Notes: a model not told the origin generated them from the letters alone. Shown: positions 33,963-45,780, counted from the stretch's first letter. The stretch: 64,000 nt of DNA from Streptomyces sp. WM6378 (GCF_001279695.1 NZ_LGDD01000297.1:4959-68958), one strand, 5' to 3'. Numbers and translations: made by a program.

Positions 33963-34696
33963 CGTTCGCTCCGACGTCGGGCGCGGTGATCACCGAGATC
34001 ACCGCGCTCGGGCCGTTCTTCGCCCTGCACACCCACGCCGTGGACGCCCGGCCGGTGGAGCCGTGGGTCCCGATGTCCCGGCGACTCATCGAGGCTCGCG
34101 TGTCGGCCGTCCGAGGCTGGCTGGCCGCGGCCGGAGAGCAGCCGCTCGCTGCCGTTGAGGTGCGGGTGGCCGCTTCCGTGACCCACCTCGGCCTGGCCGC
34201 GAGACTGCTGTCGCCGGCCCTTGCCGCGTTCGTGCTGCACGAACGCCTTCTCACCTTCGGCCTCTCGGACGCCCACTGGCAGCCGGTCCTGGGCGGCCCC
34301 ATCCCCCTGTCCGTCCCGCGCACCGCGGTGAGCGCCGGACCGGTTCCGCCCGAAGCACTCGCCACCTTCCTCGACGGCCCCATCGGTGAACTCACCACCG
34401 CCATGCGGCCGTTCTCGCTGTCCCCCCACATCCTCCGAGGCAACATCGCGTCGGCCCTCAACGGTGCCGCGACCATGATCGCCAGCGCTGCACCGGAGCT
34501 CGCGGAGCGAACCCGTACGACGCTCACGCTCCTCCTGGACAGCCCGGCCCTGCGGTATTCCGCCACCACAACCGCCAACGGCGGGTTCCGGCGCAGGAGT
34601 TGCTGCCTGATCTACCGTGCCGCCCCGGGCCACAAGGGTTCCCTGTGTGGCGACTGCGTACTCAATCGCGACGCGGGCCGCGCCAGAAGCCGCTGA
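33959..34696 (+). CDS. FhuF-like [2Fe-2S] ferric/cobalt(III) reductase candidate
   Basis: A 245-residue soluble protein. The C-terminal CC-x13-CxxC array (RRSCCLIYRAA...LCGDC) matches the four-Cys [2Fe-2S] site of siderophore-iron reductase FhuF, with a longer middle spacer than the x10 that I recall for E. coli. The preceding ~200 residues contain the helical FhuF-like scaffold (LGLAARLLSPALAAFVLHE and RPFSLSPHILRGNIASALNGA). Its ATG overlaps the cbtA stop, placing it in the B12-controlled operon. I infer a role in reducing incoming cobalt or corrinoid; ferric siderophore reduction is the alternative. Confidence 0.8.
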   Translation: MTFAPTSGAVITEITALGPFFALHTHAVDARPVEPWVPMSRRLIEARVSAVRGWLAAAGEQPLAAVEVRVAASVTHLGLAARLLSPALAAFVLHERLLTFGLSDAHWQPVLGGPIPLSVPRTAVSAGPVPPEALATFLDGPIGELTTAMRPFSLSPHILRGNIASALNGAATMIASAAPELAERTRTTLTLLLDSPALRYSATTTANGGFRRRSCCLIYRAAPGHKGSLCGDCVLNRDAGRARSR

Positions 34697-34752
34697 CGGC
34701 CCCGCAGTTCGCGGAACCGTCACCGCCCGGACACTCGGCCCATCTCCTGTCG

Positions 34753-34786
34753 GCCGGGCCGCCCGCCCCTGCGCGAGCGGCCCGGC
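34753..34786. terminator. GC-rich hairpin between convergent fhuF-like and enoyl-CoA hydratase genes
   Basis: GCCGGGCCGC and GCGGCCCGGC are perfect 10-bp arms around a 14-nt loop. The hairpin lies 57 nt after the plus-strand stop and 22 nt beyond the end of the minus-strand operon, so it can terminate both B12-linked operons. Confidence 0.65.
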
Positions 34787-34807
34787 GGTTCTCCTTGGAC
34801 TCGGCTC

Positions 34808-35590
34808 CTACCGGTGGGTGAACTCCGGTGGCCGCTTCTCGGTGAAGGCCGCCATGCCCTCCTTCTGGTCCTGCGTGGCGAACACCGCGTGGAACAGGCG
34901 GCGCTCGAAGCGCACCCCTTCGGCAAGGGTCGTCTCGAAGGCGCGGTTCACGGACTCCTTGGCCATCATCGCGACGGGCGCTGACATACCGGCCACCGTC
35001 TCCGCGACCGCGAGCGCCTCTCCGAGCAGGTCGGCGACCGGCACGATCCGCGAGACCAGCCCGGCGCGCTCGGCCTCGGCCGCGTCCATGGTCCTGCCCG
35101 TCAGGCACAGTTCCATCGCCTTGGCCTTGCCCACCGCGCGGGTCAGCCGCTGGGAGCCGCCGATACCCGGGATCACCCCGAGTTTGATCTCCGGCTGGCC
35201 GAAGACGGCCGTGTCGGCGGCGAGCAGGATGTCGCAGAGCATGGCCAGTTCGCAGCCACCGCCCAGGGCGTAACCCGCCACCGCCGCAACGGTCGGCGTA
35301 CGCAGTTGTCCGAGCCGGTCCCATGCGGTGAACCAGTCGCTGAGATACATGTCCAGGTAGCTCCGCGGCCGCATCTCCTTGATGTCGGCACCGGCCGCGA
35401 ACGCCTTCGCCGACCCGGTGAGGACGATGCAGCCCACGTCCGGGTCCCGGTCAAGTGCCTCGGTGGCGGCCACGACCTCGGTCATGACCTGGGGGTTGAG
35501 CGCGTTGAGCGCCTTCGGCCGGTTGAGGGTGACCAGCGCGGTGCGGCCCTTGCGTTCGACGCGGATGGTCTCGTACGCGGTGTCGGTCAT
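34808..35590 (-). CDS. echA: Enoyl-CoA hydratase
   Basis: A 260-residue crotonase. The oxyanion-hole segments are [15 protein letters not shown] (about 62-76) and [15 protein letters not shown] (about 100-114). The catalytic Glu positions are supplied by ELAMLCD and [13 protein letters not shown], matching short-chain enoyl-CoA hydratases. It ends the valine operon, and its ATG (35590) overlaps the mmsB stop. It would hydrate methacrylyl-CoA made by the acyl-CoA dehydrogenase, completing the route from isobutyryl-CoA. Confidence 0.92.
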   Translation of the reverse strand: MTDTAYETIRVERKGRTALVTLNRPKALNALNPQVMTEVVAATEALDRDPDVGCIVLTGSAKAFAAGADIKEMRPRSYLDMYLSDWFTAWDRLGQLRTPTVAAVAGYALGGGCELAMLCDILLAADTAVFGQPEIKLGVIPGIGGSQRLTRAVGKAKAMELCLTGRTMDAAEAERAGLVSRIVPVADLLGEALAVAETVAGMSAPVAMMAKESVNRAFETTLAEGVRFERRLFHAVFATQDQKEGMAAFTEKRPPEFTHR

Positions 35591-36507
35591 CGGGTTCCGT
35601 TCTGTGGTTCCGCCGCCCGGGCCGCGGCACGCAGCGCGTGGACGATGCCGGAGAAGTCCTGCCCGGCTCCGGGGCCCTCGGCGAACGCGGCGTACAACTC
35701 GGCGGCGCGCAGGCCGAGTCCGGTGTCGATGCCGCCCGAGCGCAGGGCGTTGGCGGCGAGTCCCAGGTCCTTGGCCATCAGGGGCGCGGCGAACCCGGGT
35801 TCGTAGCCGTGGTTGGCGGGGCTGGCCGGGACCGGGCCGGGGACGGGGCAGTTGGTGGTGAGCGCCCAGCACTGGCCGGACGCGGTGGAGGCCACGTCGT
35901 ACAGCGCCTGGTGGGACAGGCCGAGGCTCTCCCCCAGGACGAACGCCTCGCTGACGGCGATCATCGAGATGCCGAGGATCATGTTGTTGCAGATCTTCGC
36001 CGCCTGCCCCGCTCCCGGCCCGCCGCAGTGCACGGCCTTCTTGCCCAGCACGGACAGGAGCGGCTCGGCCTGGGCGTACTCCATCTCTCCCCCGCCGGCC
36101 ATGAAGGTGAGCGTGCCCGCCTCGGCGCCCATCACGCCGCCCGAGACCGGTGCGTCCAGGGCCCGGTGGCCGGCGGCGACGGCGGCCTCGTGGGCCGCTC
36201 GGGCGTCGGCCACGTCGATCGTGGAGCAGTCGACGAACAGCGTGCCGGGCTTGGCGGCCGCGAGCAGCCCCTCGTCCTGATAGAGGGCGAGGACGTGGCG
36301 GCCGGCGGGCAGCATCGTGATCACCACGTCCGCCTCCGCGGCGGCGGAGAGGGCGGATTCCGCCACCTCGACACCGGCCTCCGCGGCCGCCGACAGGGAC
36401 GCGGGAACGAGGTCGTAGCCGAGCACGCGGTGACCGACGGCGGCGAGGTTGGCGGCCATCGGGCCACCCATGTGTCCGAGCCCGATGAATGCGACGACAT
36501 TGGTCAC
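35587..36507 (-). CDS. mmsB: 3-hydroxyisobutyrate dehydrogenase
   Basis: A 306-residue NAD-dependent beta-hydroxyacid dehydrogenase. It has [17 protein letters not shown] (Rossmann), [22 protein letters not shown] (substrate loop) and the catalytic Lys in [15 protein letters not shown]. It oxidises 3-hydroxyisobutyrate to methylmalonate semialdehyde. The GTG at 36507 has AGGAGG upstream and overlaps the stop of the hydrolase gene; the 3' end overlaps echA. Coupled translation of all five genes indicates one pathway unit. Confidence 0.93.
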   Translation of the reverse strand: MTNVVAFIGLGHMGGPMAANLAAVGHRVLGYDLVPASLSAAAEAGVEVAESALSAAAEADVVITMLPAGRHVLALYQDEGLLAAAKPGTLFVDCSTIDVADARAAHEAAVAAGHRALDAPVSGGVMGAEAGTLTFMAGGGEMEYAQAEPLLSVLGKKAVHCGGPGAGQAAKICNNMILGISMIAVSEAFVLGESLGLSHQALYDVASTASGQCWALTTNCPVPGPVPASPANHGYEPGFAAPLMAKDLGLAANALRSGGIDTGLGLRAAELYAAFAEGPGAGQDFSGIVHALRAAARAAEPQNGTR

Positions 36508-37571
36508 CAGGGCACCTCCTGAGGCGATGCGGAGTCGGTCAGGCGCAGTTCGCGCTCGCCGAGCGGGGCGAAGAAGCGAGCCACTTGGTCGTCGCTGACC
36601 TCGGCGAGGGAGGCGGGCGACCAGTGGGGGGTGCGGTCCTTGTCGATGACCTGGGCGCGGATCCCCTCGACCAGGTCCGGCGTGCCGAGCGCCGCACAGG
36701 ACACCCGGTATTCCTGCTCCAACACCCTTTCCAACGCGCCGAGTTGACGGACCCGGCGCATGGCGGCCAGCGTGACCTTGAGGGCGGTGGGTGACTTGGC
36801 ATTGAGCGTGGCGGCCGCCTCCTTGGCCTCGGTCACCCCGCTCACGAGAAGCCGGTCGATGATCTCCTCGACCGTGTCGGCCGCGTAGCAGTGGTCGATC
36901 CACTCGCGCCGGTCGGCCGGCTCACCGGGCGGCGGCTCGGCCACGTGCCGGGTGAGCGCCTCGTGCACGCTCACCCCTGCGAGATCGGCCGTCAGCGCAG
37001 CGAGCCGGCCGGCCGGGACGAAGTGGTCGGCGAGCCCGCACAGCATCGCGTCGGCGGCGCCGACGGGCGCGCCCGTCAGGGCGAGATGGGTGCCGAGCTC
37101 TCCTGGGGCGAGCGCGAGGAGGTAGGTGCCGCCGACGTCGGGAACGAAGCCGATGCCGGTCTCGGGCATGGCCACGCGGGAGCGTTCGGTGACGATCCGG
37201 ACGGTGCCGTGGGCCGAGATCCCGACGCCGCCGCCCATGACGATGCCGTCCATCAGGGCCACGTACGGCTTGGGGTAGCGGGCGATGCGCGCGTTGAGCC
37301 GGTACTCGTCGCGCCAGAAGTCCGTCGAGGCCGTGCCGCCGGTGCGCGCGTCCTCGTAGATGGAGCGGATGTCGCCGCCCGCGCACAGGCCGCGCTCACC
37401 GGCGCCGGCGATCACGACGGTGTGCACGGCGGGGTCGTGTTCCCAGCCGGTCAGGGCTTCGTCGATGCGGCGCACCATCGCGTGGCTGAGTGCGTTGAGT
37501 GCCTTGGGCCGGTTCAGGGTCACGTACCCGGCGTGGCCGTCCGTGTGCAGGAGTACCTCGTCGGTGCTCAT
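36504..37571 (-). CDS. 3-hydroxyisobutyryl-CoA hydrolase
   Basis: A 355-residue crotonase-fold hydrolase, longer than hydratases because of the C-terminal helical domain. HIBCH marks are [19 protein letters not shown] (about 60-78), [21 protein letters not shown] and [16 protein letters not shown] with the Glu/Asp pair. The C-terminus includes [18 protein letters not shown]. It releases free 3-hydroxyisobutyrate from its CoA ester, the irreversible step of valine breakdown. The ATG at 37571 overlaps the acyl-CoA dehydrogenase stop. Confidence 0.92.
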   Translation of the reverse strand: MSTDEVLLHTDGHAGYVTLNRPKALNALSHAMVRRIDEALTGWEHDPAVHTVVIAGAGERGLCAGGDIRSIYEDARTGGTASTDFWRDEYRLNARIARYPKPYVALMDGIVMGGGVGISAHGTVRIVTERSRVAMPETGIGFVPDVGGTYLLALAPGELGTHLALTGAPVGAADAMLCGLADHFVPAGRLAALTADLAGVSVHEALTRHVAEPPPGEPADRREWIDHCYAADTVEEIIDRLLVSGVTEAKEAAATLNAKSPTALKVTLAAMRRVRQLGALERVLEQEYRVSCAALGTPDLVEGIRAQVIDKDRTPHWSPASLAEVSDDQVARFFAPLGERELRLTDSASPQEVPW

Positions 37572-38716
37572 CGCAGGGTCTCCGTGAGCCCGCGGGCGAC
37601 GATGACGCGCATGATCTCGTTGGTTCCTTCCAGGATCTGGTGCACCCGGAGATCGCGGACGATCTTCTCGATGCCATACTCGCTCAAGTAGCCGTATCCG
37701 CCGTGCAGTTGGAGGGCGCGGTCGGCGACGGTGTAGCCGGTGTCGGTGGCGAAGCGCTTGGCCATGGCGCAGAGCTGGGCTGCCTGCGGGTCGCCGCGGT
37801 CCAGCGCTTCGGCGGCCGTACGGACCAGGGCGCGGGCGGCGGTGAGTTCGGTCGCCATGTCGGCGAGCCGGAACTGGAGCGCCTGCGCGTCGAGCAGCCG
37901 GGCCCCGAACGCCTCGCGGTCGGCGAGGTGGGCGAGGCTGCGGTCCAGGGCGCTCTGGGCGCCGCCGAGGGAGCAGGCCGCGATGCCCAGGCGGCCGCCG
38001 TTGAGGCCGTTCATGGCGATGCGGAAGCCCTCGCCCTCGGCGCCCAGACGGCGGTCGGCGGGGATGCGGACCCCGTCGAGGACCACCTGACGGGTGGGCT
38101 GCGCGTTCCAGCCCATCTTCCGTTCGTCGGGGCCGAAGGAGAGCCCCGGATCGCCGCGTTCGACGACGAAGGCGGAGACGCCGCCGGGGCCGTCGCGGCC
38201 GGTGCGGGCCATGACGATGTGCACGTCGGAGGATCCGGCGCCGGAGATGAACTGCTTCACTCCGGTCAGTACGTAGTGGTCGCCGTCGCGTTCGGCGCGG
38301 GTGCGCAGGGCCGCCGCGTCCGATCCGGCGCCGGGTTCGGTGAGGCAGTAGCTGCCGAGGGTCTCGGCGGTGCAGAGGCCGGGCAGCCAGCGGTCGCGCT
38401 GGCCCTGGTCGCCGTACCGGTCGATCATCCAAGCGACCATGTTGTGGATGGAGAGGTAGCCGGCGATGGAAGGGCAGCCGGTGGCGAGGACCTCAAGGAC
38501 GAGTACTCCGTCGGCGCGGCTGAGCCCGGAACCGCCGGATTCCTCGCGTACGTAGATCCCGGCGAGGCCGAGGCCGGCCGCGCGGCGCAGCACGTCGACG
38601 GGGAAGTGTTTGTCCTGGTCCCAGGTGATGGCGTGCGGGGCGAGCTGCTCCTGGGCGAAGTCGAGGGTGACCTCGGCCAGGGCGAGCTGGTCCTTGGTGA
38701 GCAGGGTCGTGGTCAC
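37568..38716 (-). CDS. acdH: Acyl-CoA dehydrogenase, probably isobutyryl-CoA specific
   Basis: A 382-residue flavoprotein dehydrogenase. Motifs are YCLTEPGAGSDAAAL (first family signature) and GYGYLSEYGIEKIVRDLRV with QILEGTNEIMR, where the Glu is the catalytic base. The position between mmsA and the hydrolase strongly suggests isobutyryl-CoA (AcdH/ACAD8-like) or short branched substrates. It passes electrons to ETF. The GTG at 38716 lies four nt after the mmsA stop. Confidence 0.9.
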   Translation of the reverse strand: MTTTLLTKDQLALAEVTLDFAQEQLAPHAITWDQDKHFPVDVLRRAAGLGLAGIYVREESGGSGLSRADGVLVLEVLATGCPSIAGYLSIHNMVAWMIDRYGDQGQRDRWLPGLCTAETLGSYCLTEPGAGSDAAALRTRAERDGDHYVLTGVKQFISGAGSSDVHIVMARTGRDGPGGVSAFVVERGDPGLSFGPDERKMGWNAQPTRQVVLDGVRIPADRRLGAEGEGFRIAMNGLNGGRLGIAACSLGGAQSALDRSLAHLADREAFGARLLDAQALQFRLADMATELTAARALVRTAAEALDRGDPQAAQLCAMAKRFATDTGYTVADRALQLHGGYGYLSEYGIEKIVRDLRVHQILEGTNEIMRVIVARGLTETLR

Positions 38717-38720
38717 GCGG

Positions 38721-40220
<1,500 letters not shown>

Positions 40221-40341
40221 GGAAACCTGCTCTCGTCAGGTGGGATCCGAGGAGGCGCGGCTTGGCGGCGACGCGGCACCGATCGGGGTGCGCACCGCTG
40301 GACAAGGCGCGGGACAGCGAAGGACGAATGCCTTCGGTGAG

Positions 40342-40419
40342 TTACGAACGCGCGGGCACAGCCGCGCACTTCGGGTACTCCGCCGGATCACCAGGGCCGT
40401 GGTCACGTACCGGTGCCAT
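40342..40419 (-). CDS. 25-residue leader-type open frame after B12 riboswitch
   Basis: The first plausible start after the riboswitch is the ATG at 40419 (with GGAG nine nt upstream). It encodes MAPVRDHGPGDPAEYPKC and seven more residues, then TAA at 40344-40342. I recognise no family. It may be a regulatory leader peptide or the stub of a gene that once followed the riboswitch. A further ~120 nt separate it from mmsA. Confidence 0.3.
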   Translation of the reverse strand: MAPVRDHGPGDPAEYPKCAAVPARS

Positions 40420-40461
40420 GCGTGTCTTCTCCATCCTCGTGGACAACACGGAACACCCCAC

Positions 40462-40630
40462 GGCCGGTATCCTGACTCCCGGATCAGCGCGCATCGCCCG
40501 CCTTCCCGACGTGCAGGGCACGTCAGTGGCGTACTGCTCGGCGACACACTCCCCGGTCACAGTGGCGGGACCGCGCCGGATTCACACCGGCTTCCCTGCA
40601 CCGCGGGCTTACCCACGAACATATAGTTGG
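40462..40630 (-). promoter_or_regulatory. Second cobalamin (B12) riboswitch, upstream of mmsA operon
   Basis: Read on the minus strand this is a textbook B12 box: GGGAAGCCGGTGTGAATCC..., the core GCCGGTGTGAATCCGGC (40591-40575), GCCACTGTGACCGGG (40566-40552) and the 3' element GAGTCAGGATACCGGCC (40478-40462). The first complete gene downstream is mmsA, 241 nt away, with only a 25-codon frame between. It either controls the valine operon or is left over from a lost gene. Confidence 0.92.
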
Positions 40631-40732
40631 ACGTCCTAGTAAGTCCACCCCGTCCCTCACTCATTGCGTGGTGGGCACGGTCCGCCGGCCGGGTCCGGTC
40701 TAGGCGCCCAGCGGGCGGATCGAGCCGCCTGG

Positions 40733-40975
40733 CTGTTCCTGTCGCCGTGGCTGACGGAGGGTCAGCGAGCCCTCCAGCTCACCACGCAAATCGCCCTGTT
40801 GGAGCACGGGCTGCTCCTGGACGGCTTGGTCGACGCGGCCGGACTGACACCTGCCCGCTGCGAACGCTGCGGCTGCGCCGAGGGGGCCCGGCCTCCAGCT
40901 GGCGGACGGCCGGCCATCGATCCTGACCGGCGTACGTACGTGCCGTATCCGGTGGAGACTTCGAGCTACTCCTGA
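40733..40975 (+). pseudogene. Internally deleted relic of a RamB/ScfR-type regulator
   Basis: The frame reads LFLSPWLTEGQRALQLTTQIALLEHGLLLDGLVDAAG, matching HLSSRMRPGQQAFRMATQLALLEH in the intact regulator at 40983-42401. It then jumps straight to RCERCGCAEG...IDPDRRTYVPYPV, matching LCERTDCPQR...VDENSSTFVPYPV at that protein's C-terminus. About 230 internal residues and the whole N-terminal half with the DNA-binding domain are missing. It lies tail to tail with the intact copy, with stops seven nt apart. Confidence 0.72.
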
Positions 40976-40982
40976 CGAACCA

Positions 40983-42401
40983 TCAGGCGATGGCTGACTG
41001 CTCCGCGGCCACCGGGTAGGGGACGAAGGTGCTGCTGTTCTCGTCGACGGCCAACCGACGGTCCAACGGCGGTACGGCTCGCTGCGGGCAGTCCGTGCGT
41101 TCGCAGAGGCGGCAGCCCATGCCGATGGGGACGGCGGCGGAGGTGCTGTCGAGGTCGAGGCCGTCGGAGTAGACCAGCCGTGCGGCGTGCCGGATCTCGC
41201 AGCCGAGGCCGACGGCGAAGGTCTTGCCCGGCTCGCCCCAGCCGCCCCGGTGCCGGGAGATCGCGCGGGCGGTCCACAGATAGCGCTGGCCGTCCGGCAT
41301 GGCGGCGACCTGGACGTGGATGCGGCCGGGCGCGGCGAACGCCTCGTACACGTTCCACAGCGGGCAGGTGCCGCCGGCCCGCGAGAAGTGGAAGGCGGTG
41401 GCGGACTGACGCTTGGACATGTTGCCCGCCCGATCGACGCGCACGAAGGAGAACGGCACTCCGCGCAGCCTGGTGCGCTGGAGCGTGCTGAGGCGGTGGC
41501 AGATCGTCTCGTAGCCGAGTCCGAAGTGGTCGGTCAGCCGCTCGATGTCGTAGCGGGACTCCTCGGCGGCCGCGTGGAAGCGGCGGTAGGGCAGGATCAG
41601 CGCGGCGGCGAAGTAGTTGGCGATGCCGATCCGGGCCAGCGGCCAGGCCGCGGAATCCTGGTCGAAGTCCTCCGAAGCGAGGGCGGACATCCCCACCGCG
41701 TGTTCGAGGAGCGCGAGTTGGGTGGCCATCCGGAACGCCTGCTGGCCCGGGCGCATCCGGCTGGACAGGTGCAGGACCCGGGCGCCGGGATCGTAGTGGT
41801 GCAGGAGCCGGTCGGAGTCCGTGGCCAGGCGCACCCCGTGGCGTTCGGCGAGCCGCGCGGACAGCGCGCGCACCACCTCGCCGGGGCGTACGCCGATCTC
41901 GGCTGCGAGGTCTTCCGCGGCGAGGTCCAGGTCGTGCAGGTAGTTCTGGCGCCGGTAGAAGAACTCGCGGATCTCCTCGTGCGGGGAACGCGGCTGCGCC
42001 ACCGCGCCCGGCCCCCGGCCCTCCGCGACTTCGGCGAGCTGCTCCGTCAGGTGCTGGTTGCGTCGGCCGAGGTCCACCAGGACGGTCGCCACGGCGGGCA
42101 TGCGGGAGGCCAGGTCCGAGAGGTCGGAGGCGGACACCCGGCCGGCGGAGACCTCACCGGTGAGGGCGTCGCGCAGGTCGGCGACGAGACGGCTGGTGTC
42201 GCGCTCGGAGAAGAAGCCCGGGTCGACGCCGAACGCCTCGGTAAGGCGCAGCAGTACGGGCACGGTCAACGGCCTGGAGTCGTGTTCCATCTGGTTCAGA
42301 TAGCTCGGCGAGATGGCGAGGGCGCGGGCCAGTTCGGCCTGGCTCATGCGGCGTTCCTCGCGCAGCCGGCGCAGCCGCGCTCCCGCGTACGTCTTGCTCA
42401 C
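40983..42401 (-). CDS. RamB-type XRE regulator of acetate/glyoxylate genes
   Basis: A 472-residue regulator. Residues 7-65 are an XRE helix-turn-helix (LRRLREERRMSQAELARAL, SPSYLNQMEHDSRPL). Then comes the IrrE-like domain (HGVRLATDSDRLLHHYDP, ending in MATQLALLEHAV) and a short-chain-fatty-acyl-CoA-regulator C-terminus with a Cys cluster (GGTCPLWNVYEAF; GCRLCERTDCPQRA). The family includes RamB of corynebacteria, which represses aceA and aceB, and here aceA lies divergently next door. It probably senses an acyl-CoA. GTG 42401 has GGGAG upstream and is preferred to the GTG at 42422. Confidence 0.9.
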   Translation of the reverse strand: MSKTYAGARLRRLREERRMSQAELARALAISPSYLNQMEHDSRPLTVPVLLRLTEAFGVDPGFFSERDTSRLVADLRDALTGEVSAGRVSASDLSDLASRMPAVATVLVDLGRRNQHLTEQLAEVAEGRGPGAVAQPRSPHEEIREFFYRRQNYLHDLDLAAEDLAAEIGVRPGEVVRALSARLAERHGVRLATDSDRLLHHYDPGARVLHLSSRMRPGQQAFRMATQLALLEHAVGMSALASEDFDQDSAAWPLARIGIANYFAAALILPYRRFHAAAEESRYDIERLTDHFGLGYETICHRLSTLQRTRLRGVPFSFVRVDRAGNMSKRQSATAFHFSRAGGTCPLWNVYEAFAAPGRIHVQVAAMPDGQRYLWTARAISRHRGGWGEPGKTFAVGLGCEIRHAARLVYSDGLDLDSTSAAVPIGMGCRLCERTDCPQRAVPPLDRRLAVDENSSTFVPYPVAAEQSAIA

Positions 42402-42762
42402 CCGTGGCTCCCGTGTGGTCACGATCGTCGGCACTGCTCGCGATCGTAGCCGCGCGGGCGAGCTGTGCGGACTTAACAGAGTTGGCAAATAACGGGCCGA
42501 AGATTCGCAGAAGTTGGCATCTTTCCCTGGTTGCTGGCACTGAGTGCCGGTGTCAGAGTCGTACTGCGGCCCGCCGGACTCCGTCGGACGGAGCGGAACC
42601 GGGGTGCGATTCATGCCCTGATGTCGGAGGTCCCGGCCCTTCCGCCCGGCTCTGCACCATTGCTCGGATTGCCGACCCAGAGGCCGGCAGGCCGCACCCT
42701 CAAAGCTCTACGGCACCCAGTGCCACGCATTCGCACAGTTCACGATTCTTCGGGAGACGGTC
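42402..42762. promoter_or_regulatory. ramB-aceA divergent promoter region with direct repeats
   Basis: This 361-bp gap has no gene. AGTTGGCA occurs twice in the same orientation (42480-42487, extended to AGTTGGCAAA, and 42512-42519), 32 bp apart or three helical turns. AGTTGGCAAA agrees at eight of ten bases with the ACTTTGCAAA core of the corynebacterial RamB site as I recall it, so these are candidate binding sites for autoregulation and aceA control. Confidence 0.5.
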
Positions 42763-44052
<1,290 letters not shown>

Positions 44053-44131
44053 AACGCCGTCGGGCCCGCCCCAGGGCCGCGCTCCTCGTGCCTCACCTTC
44101 CAACGCGATCAGCCATCCCCGTGTCCAGGCC

Positions 44132-44163
44132 GGGGGCCGGACGACCGTCTCCGTCCGGCCCCC
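44132..44163 (+). terminator. Strong intergenic hairpin between aceA and aceB
   Basis: GGGGGCCGGACG and CGTCCGGCCCCC are perfect 12-bp arms with an 8-nt loop, ending 24 nt before the aceB start codon. It may partly terminate aceA transcripts or act as an RNA-stability element setting the aceA:aceB ratio. Confidence 0.6.
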
Positions 44164-44187
44164 GCCCCTCCCGCTGAGGAGACCCGC

Positions 44188-45780
44188 ATGTCCATCTCCG
44201 CCCCGACCAGCCGTGCCCGGGTCCTCGGCGCCCCGGGACACCGGCACGACGAGATCCTCACCCCCGAGGCCCTGGAGTTCGTCGGCCGCCTCGTCGACGA
44301 GTTCGGCGACCGCCGTCTGCATGTCCTGCGGGAACGCAAGCGGGTGGCGTCCCGCCTGGCCTCCGGCTCCCCGTTCGACTTCTCCATCGCGACAGCGGGC
44401 ATCCGCACCGACCCGTCGTGGCAGGTGGCTCCCCCGGCGCCCGGTCTGACCGACCGCCGTGTGGAGATCACCGGTCCGCCGGAGCGCGGCATGGCGGTCA
44501 ACGCCCTCAACTCCGGTGCGCGGGTGTGGATGGCGGACTTCGAGGACGCCACCTCACCCACCTGGGACAACGTCATCGGCGGCCAGCTCAACCTCCTTGA
44601 CGCGATCGAGCGCCGGATCGACTTCACGACCCCGCAGGGCAAGCAGTACCGCCTCGGCGAGCAGGTCGCGACGATCGTGGTGCGCCCCCGCGGCTGGCAC
44701 CTGACCGAGGAGCACCTGGAGTTCGGCGGCCACCCCGCACCCGCCTCGCTCGTCGACTTCGGGCTCTACTTCTTCCACTGCGCCCAGCGGCAGATCGACG
44801 CCGGACACGGCCCGTACTTCTATCTGCCGAAGCTGGAGAGCCGTGACGAGGCTCGGCTGTGGAACGACATCTTCGTCTTCGCCCAGGACCTGCTCGGCAT
44901 TCCGCGGGGCACGGTCCGGGCCACCGTCCTGATCGAGACCATCACGGCGGCCGTCGCCATGGAAGAGATCCTCCACGAGCTGCGCGAGCACAGCTCCGGC
45001 CTGAACGCCGGGCGCTGGGACTACCTGTTCAGCCTCATCAAGACCTTCGGCCACCGCACCGACTTCCTGTTGCCCGACCGGGCGAAGGTCACCATGACCG
45101 CCCCCTTCATGCGGGCCTACGCCGAACTCCTGGTGCGCACCTGCCACAAGCGGGGTGCCCACGCCATCGGCGGCATGGCCGCCCAGGTGCCCAGCAAGGA
45201 CGCGGCCGCCCATCAGGCGGCCCTGGCCAAGGTGCGGCTCGACAAGGAACGTGAGGCCGAGGACGGCTTCGACGGCTCCTGGGTCGCCCACCCCGCCCTC
45301 GTCCCGGTCTGCCGCGAGGTCTTCGACGGGGTGCTCGGCACCCGTCCGCACCAGCTCGAACGCACCCGTGACGACGTCGAGGTGACGGCGGCGCAGCTCG
45401 TGTCGGTGCGCCGCACCAGCGCGCCGCCCACGCCGGAGGGCATCCGGACGAACATCGCCGTCGCCCTGCGCTACTTCGACGCCTGGCTGCGCGGGCAGGG
45501 CGCCGTCGCCATCGACGGTCTGATGGAGGACGCCGCCACGGCCGAGATCGCCCGGGTCCAGATCTGGCAGTGGCTGCGGCACCGGGCGGTCGAACGCTCG
45601 ACGGTGCTCGACCTCCTTGAGGACGAACTCGCCGCGCTGGGCGCGGAGTACCCCTGGGCCGCCGTCGATCAGGTCCGCGCGCTCTTCGAACGGACCACCC
45701 TGGCGAAGGAGTTGCCGGACTTCTTCACCACCGACGCCTACGCCCGCCACCTCGTGCAGCACACGGAAGGACAGTCATGA
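44188..45780 (+). CDS. aceB: Malate synthase A
   Basis: A 530-residue enzyme of the A isoform, condensing glyoxylate with acetyl-CoA to malate. Recognisable are MADFEDATSPTWDNVIGGQLNL (about 113-134), IRGTVRATVLIETI-type text near 245, the signature REHSSGLNAGRWDYLFSLIK (about 268-287) and WVAHPALVPV. The C-terminal helical domain carries the catalytic Asp region (GLMEDAATAEIARVQIWQW). Together with aceA it completes the glyoxylate bypass. ATG 44188 has GAGGAG upstream; its end overlaps the next gene. Confidence 0.95.
   Translation: MSISAPTSRARVLGAPGHRHDEILTPEALEFVGRLVDEFGDRRLHVLRERKRVASRLASGSPFDFSIATAGIRTDPSWQVAPPAPGLTDRRVEITGPPERGMAVNALNSGARVWMADFEDATSPTWDNVIGGQLNLLDAIERRIDFTTPQGKQYRLGEQVATIVVRPRGWHLTEEHLEFGGHPAPASLVDFGLYFFHCAQRQIDAGHGPYFYLPKLESRDEARLWNDIFVFAQDLLGIPRGTVRATVLIETITAAVAMEEILHELREHSSGLNAGRWDYLFSLIKTFGHRTDFLLPDRAKVTMTAPFMRAYAELLVRTCHKRGAHAIGGMAAQVPSKDAAAHQAALAKVRLDKEREAEDGFDGSWVAHPALVPVCREVFDGVLGTRPHQLERTRDDVEVTAAQLVSVRRTSAPPTPEGIRTNIAVALRYFDAWLRGQGAVAIDGLMEDAATAEIARVQIWQWLRHRAVERSTVLDLLEDELAALGAEYPWAAVDQVRALFERTTLAKELPDFFTTDAYARHLVQHTEGQS

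Noticed and set aside
40342..40982. Plus-strand 99-103 codon frames across the riboswitch and RamB relic taken as a new gene
   Set aside because: Only the part after 40733 resembles protein, and it is an internally deleted piece of the adjacent regulator family.
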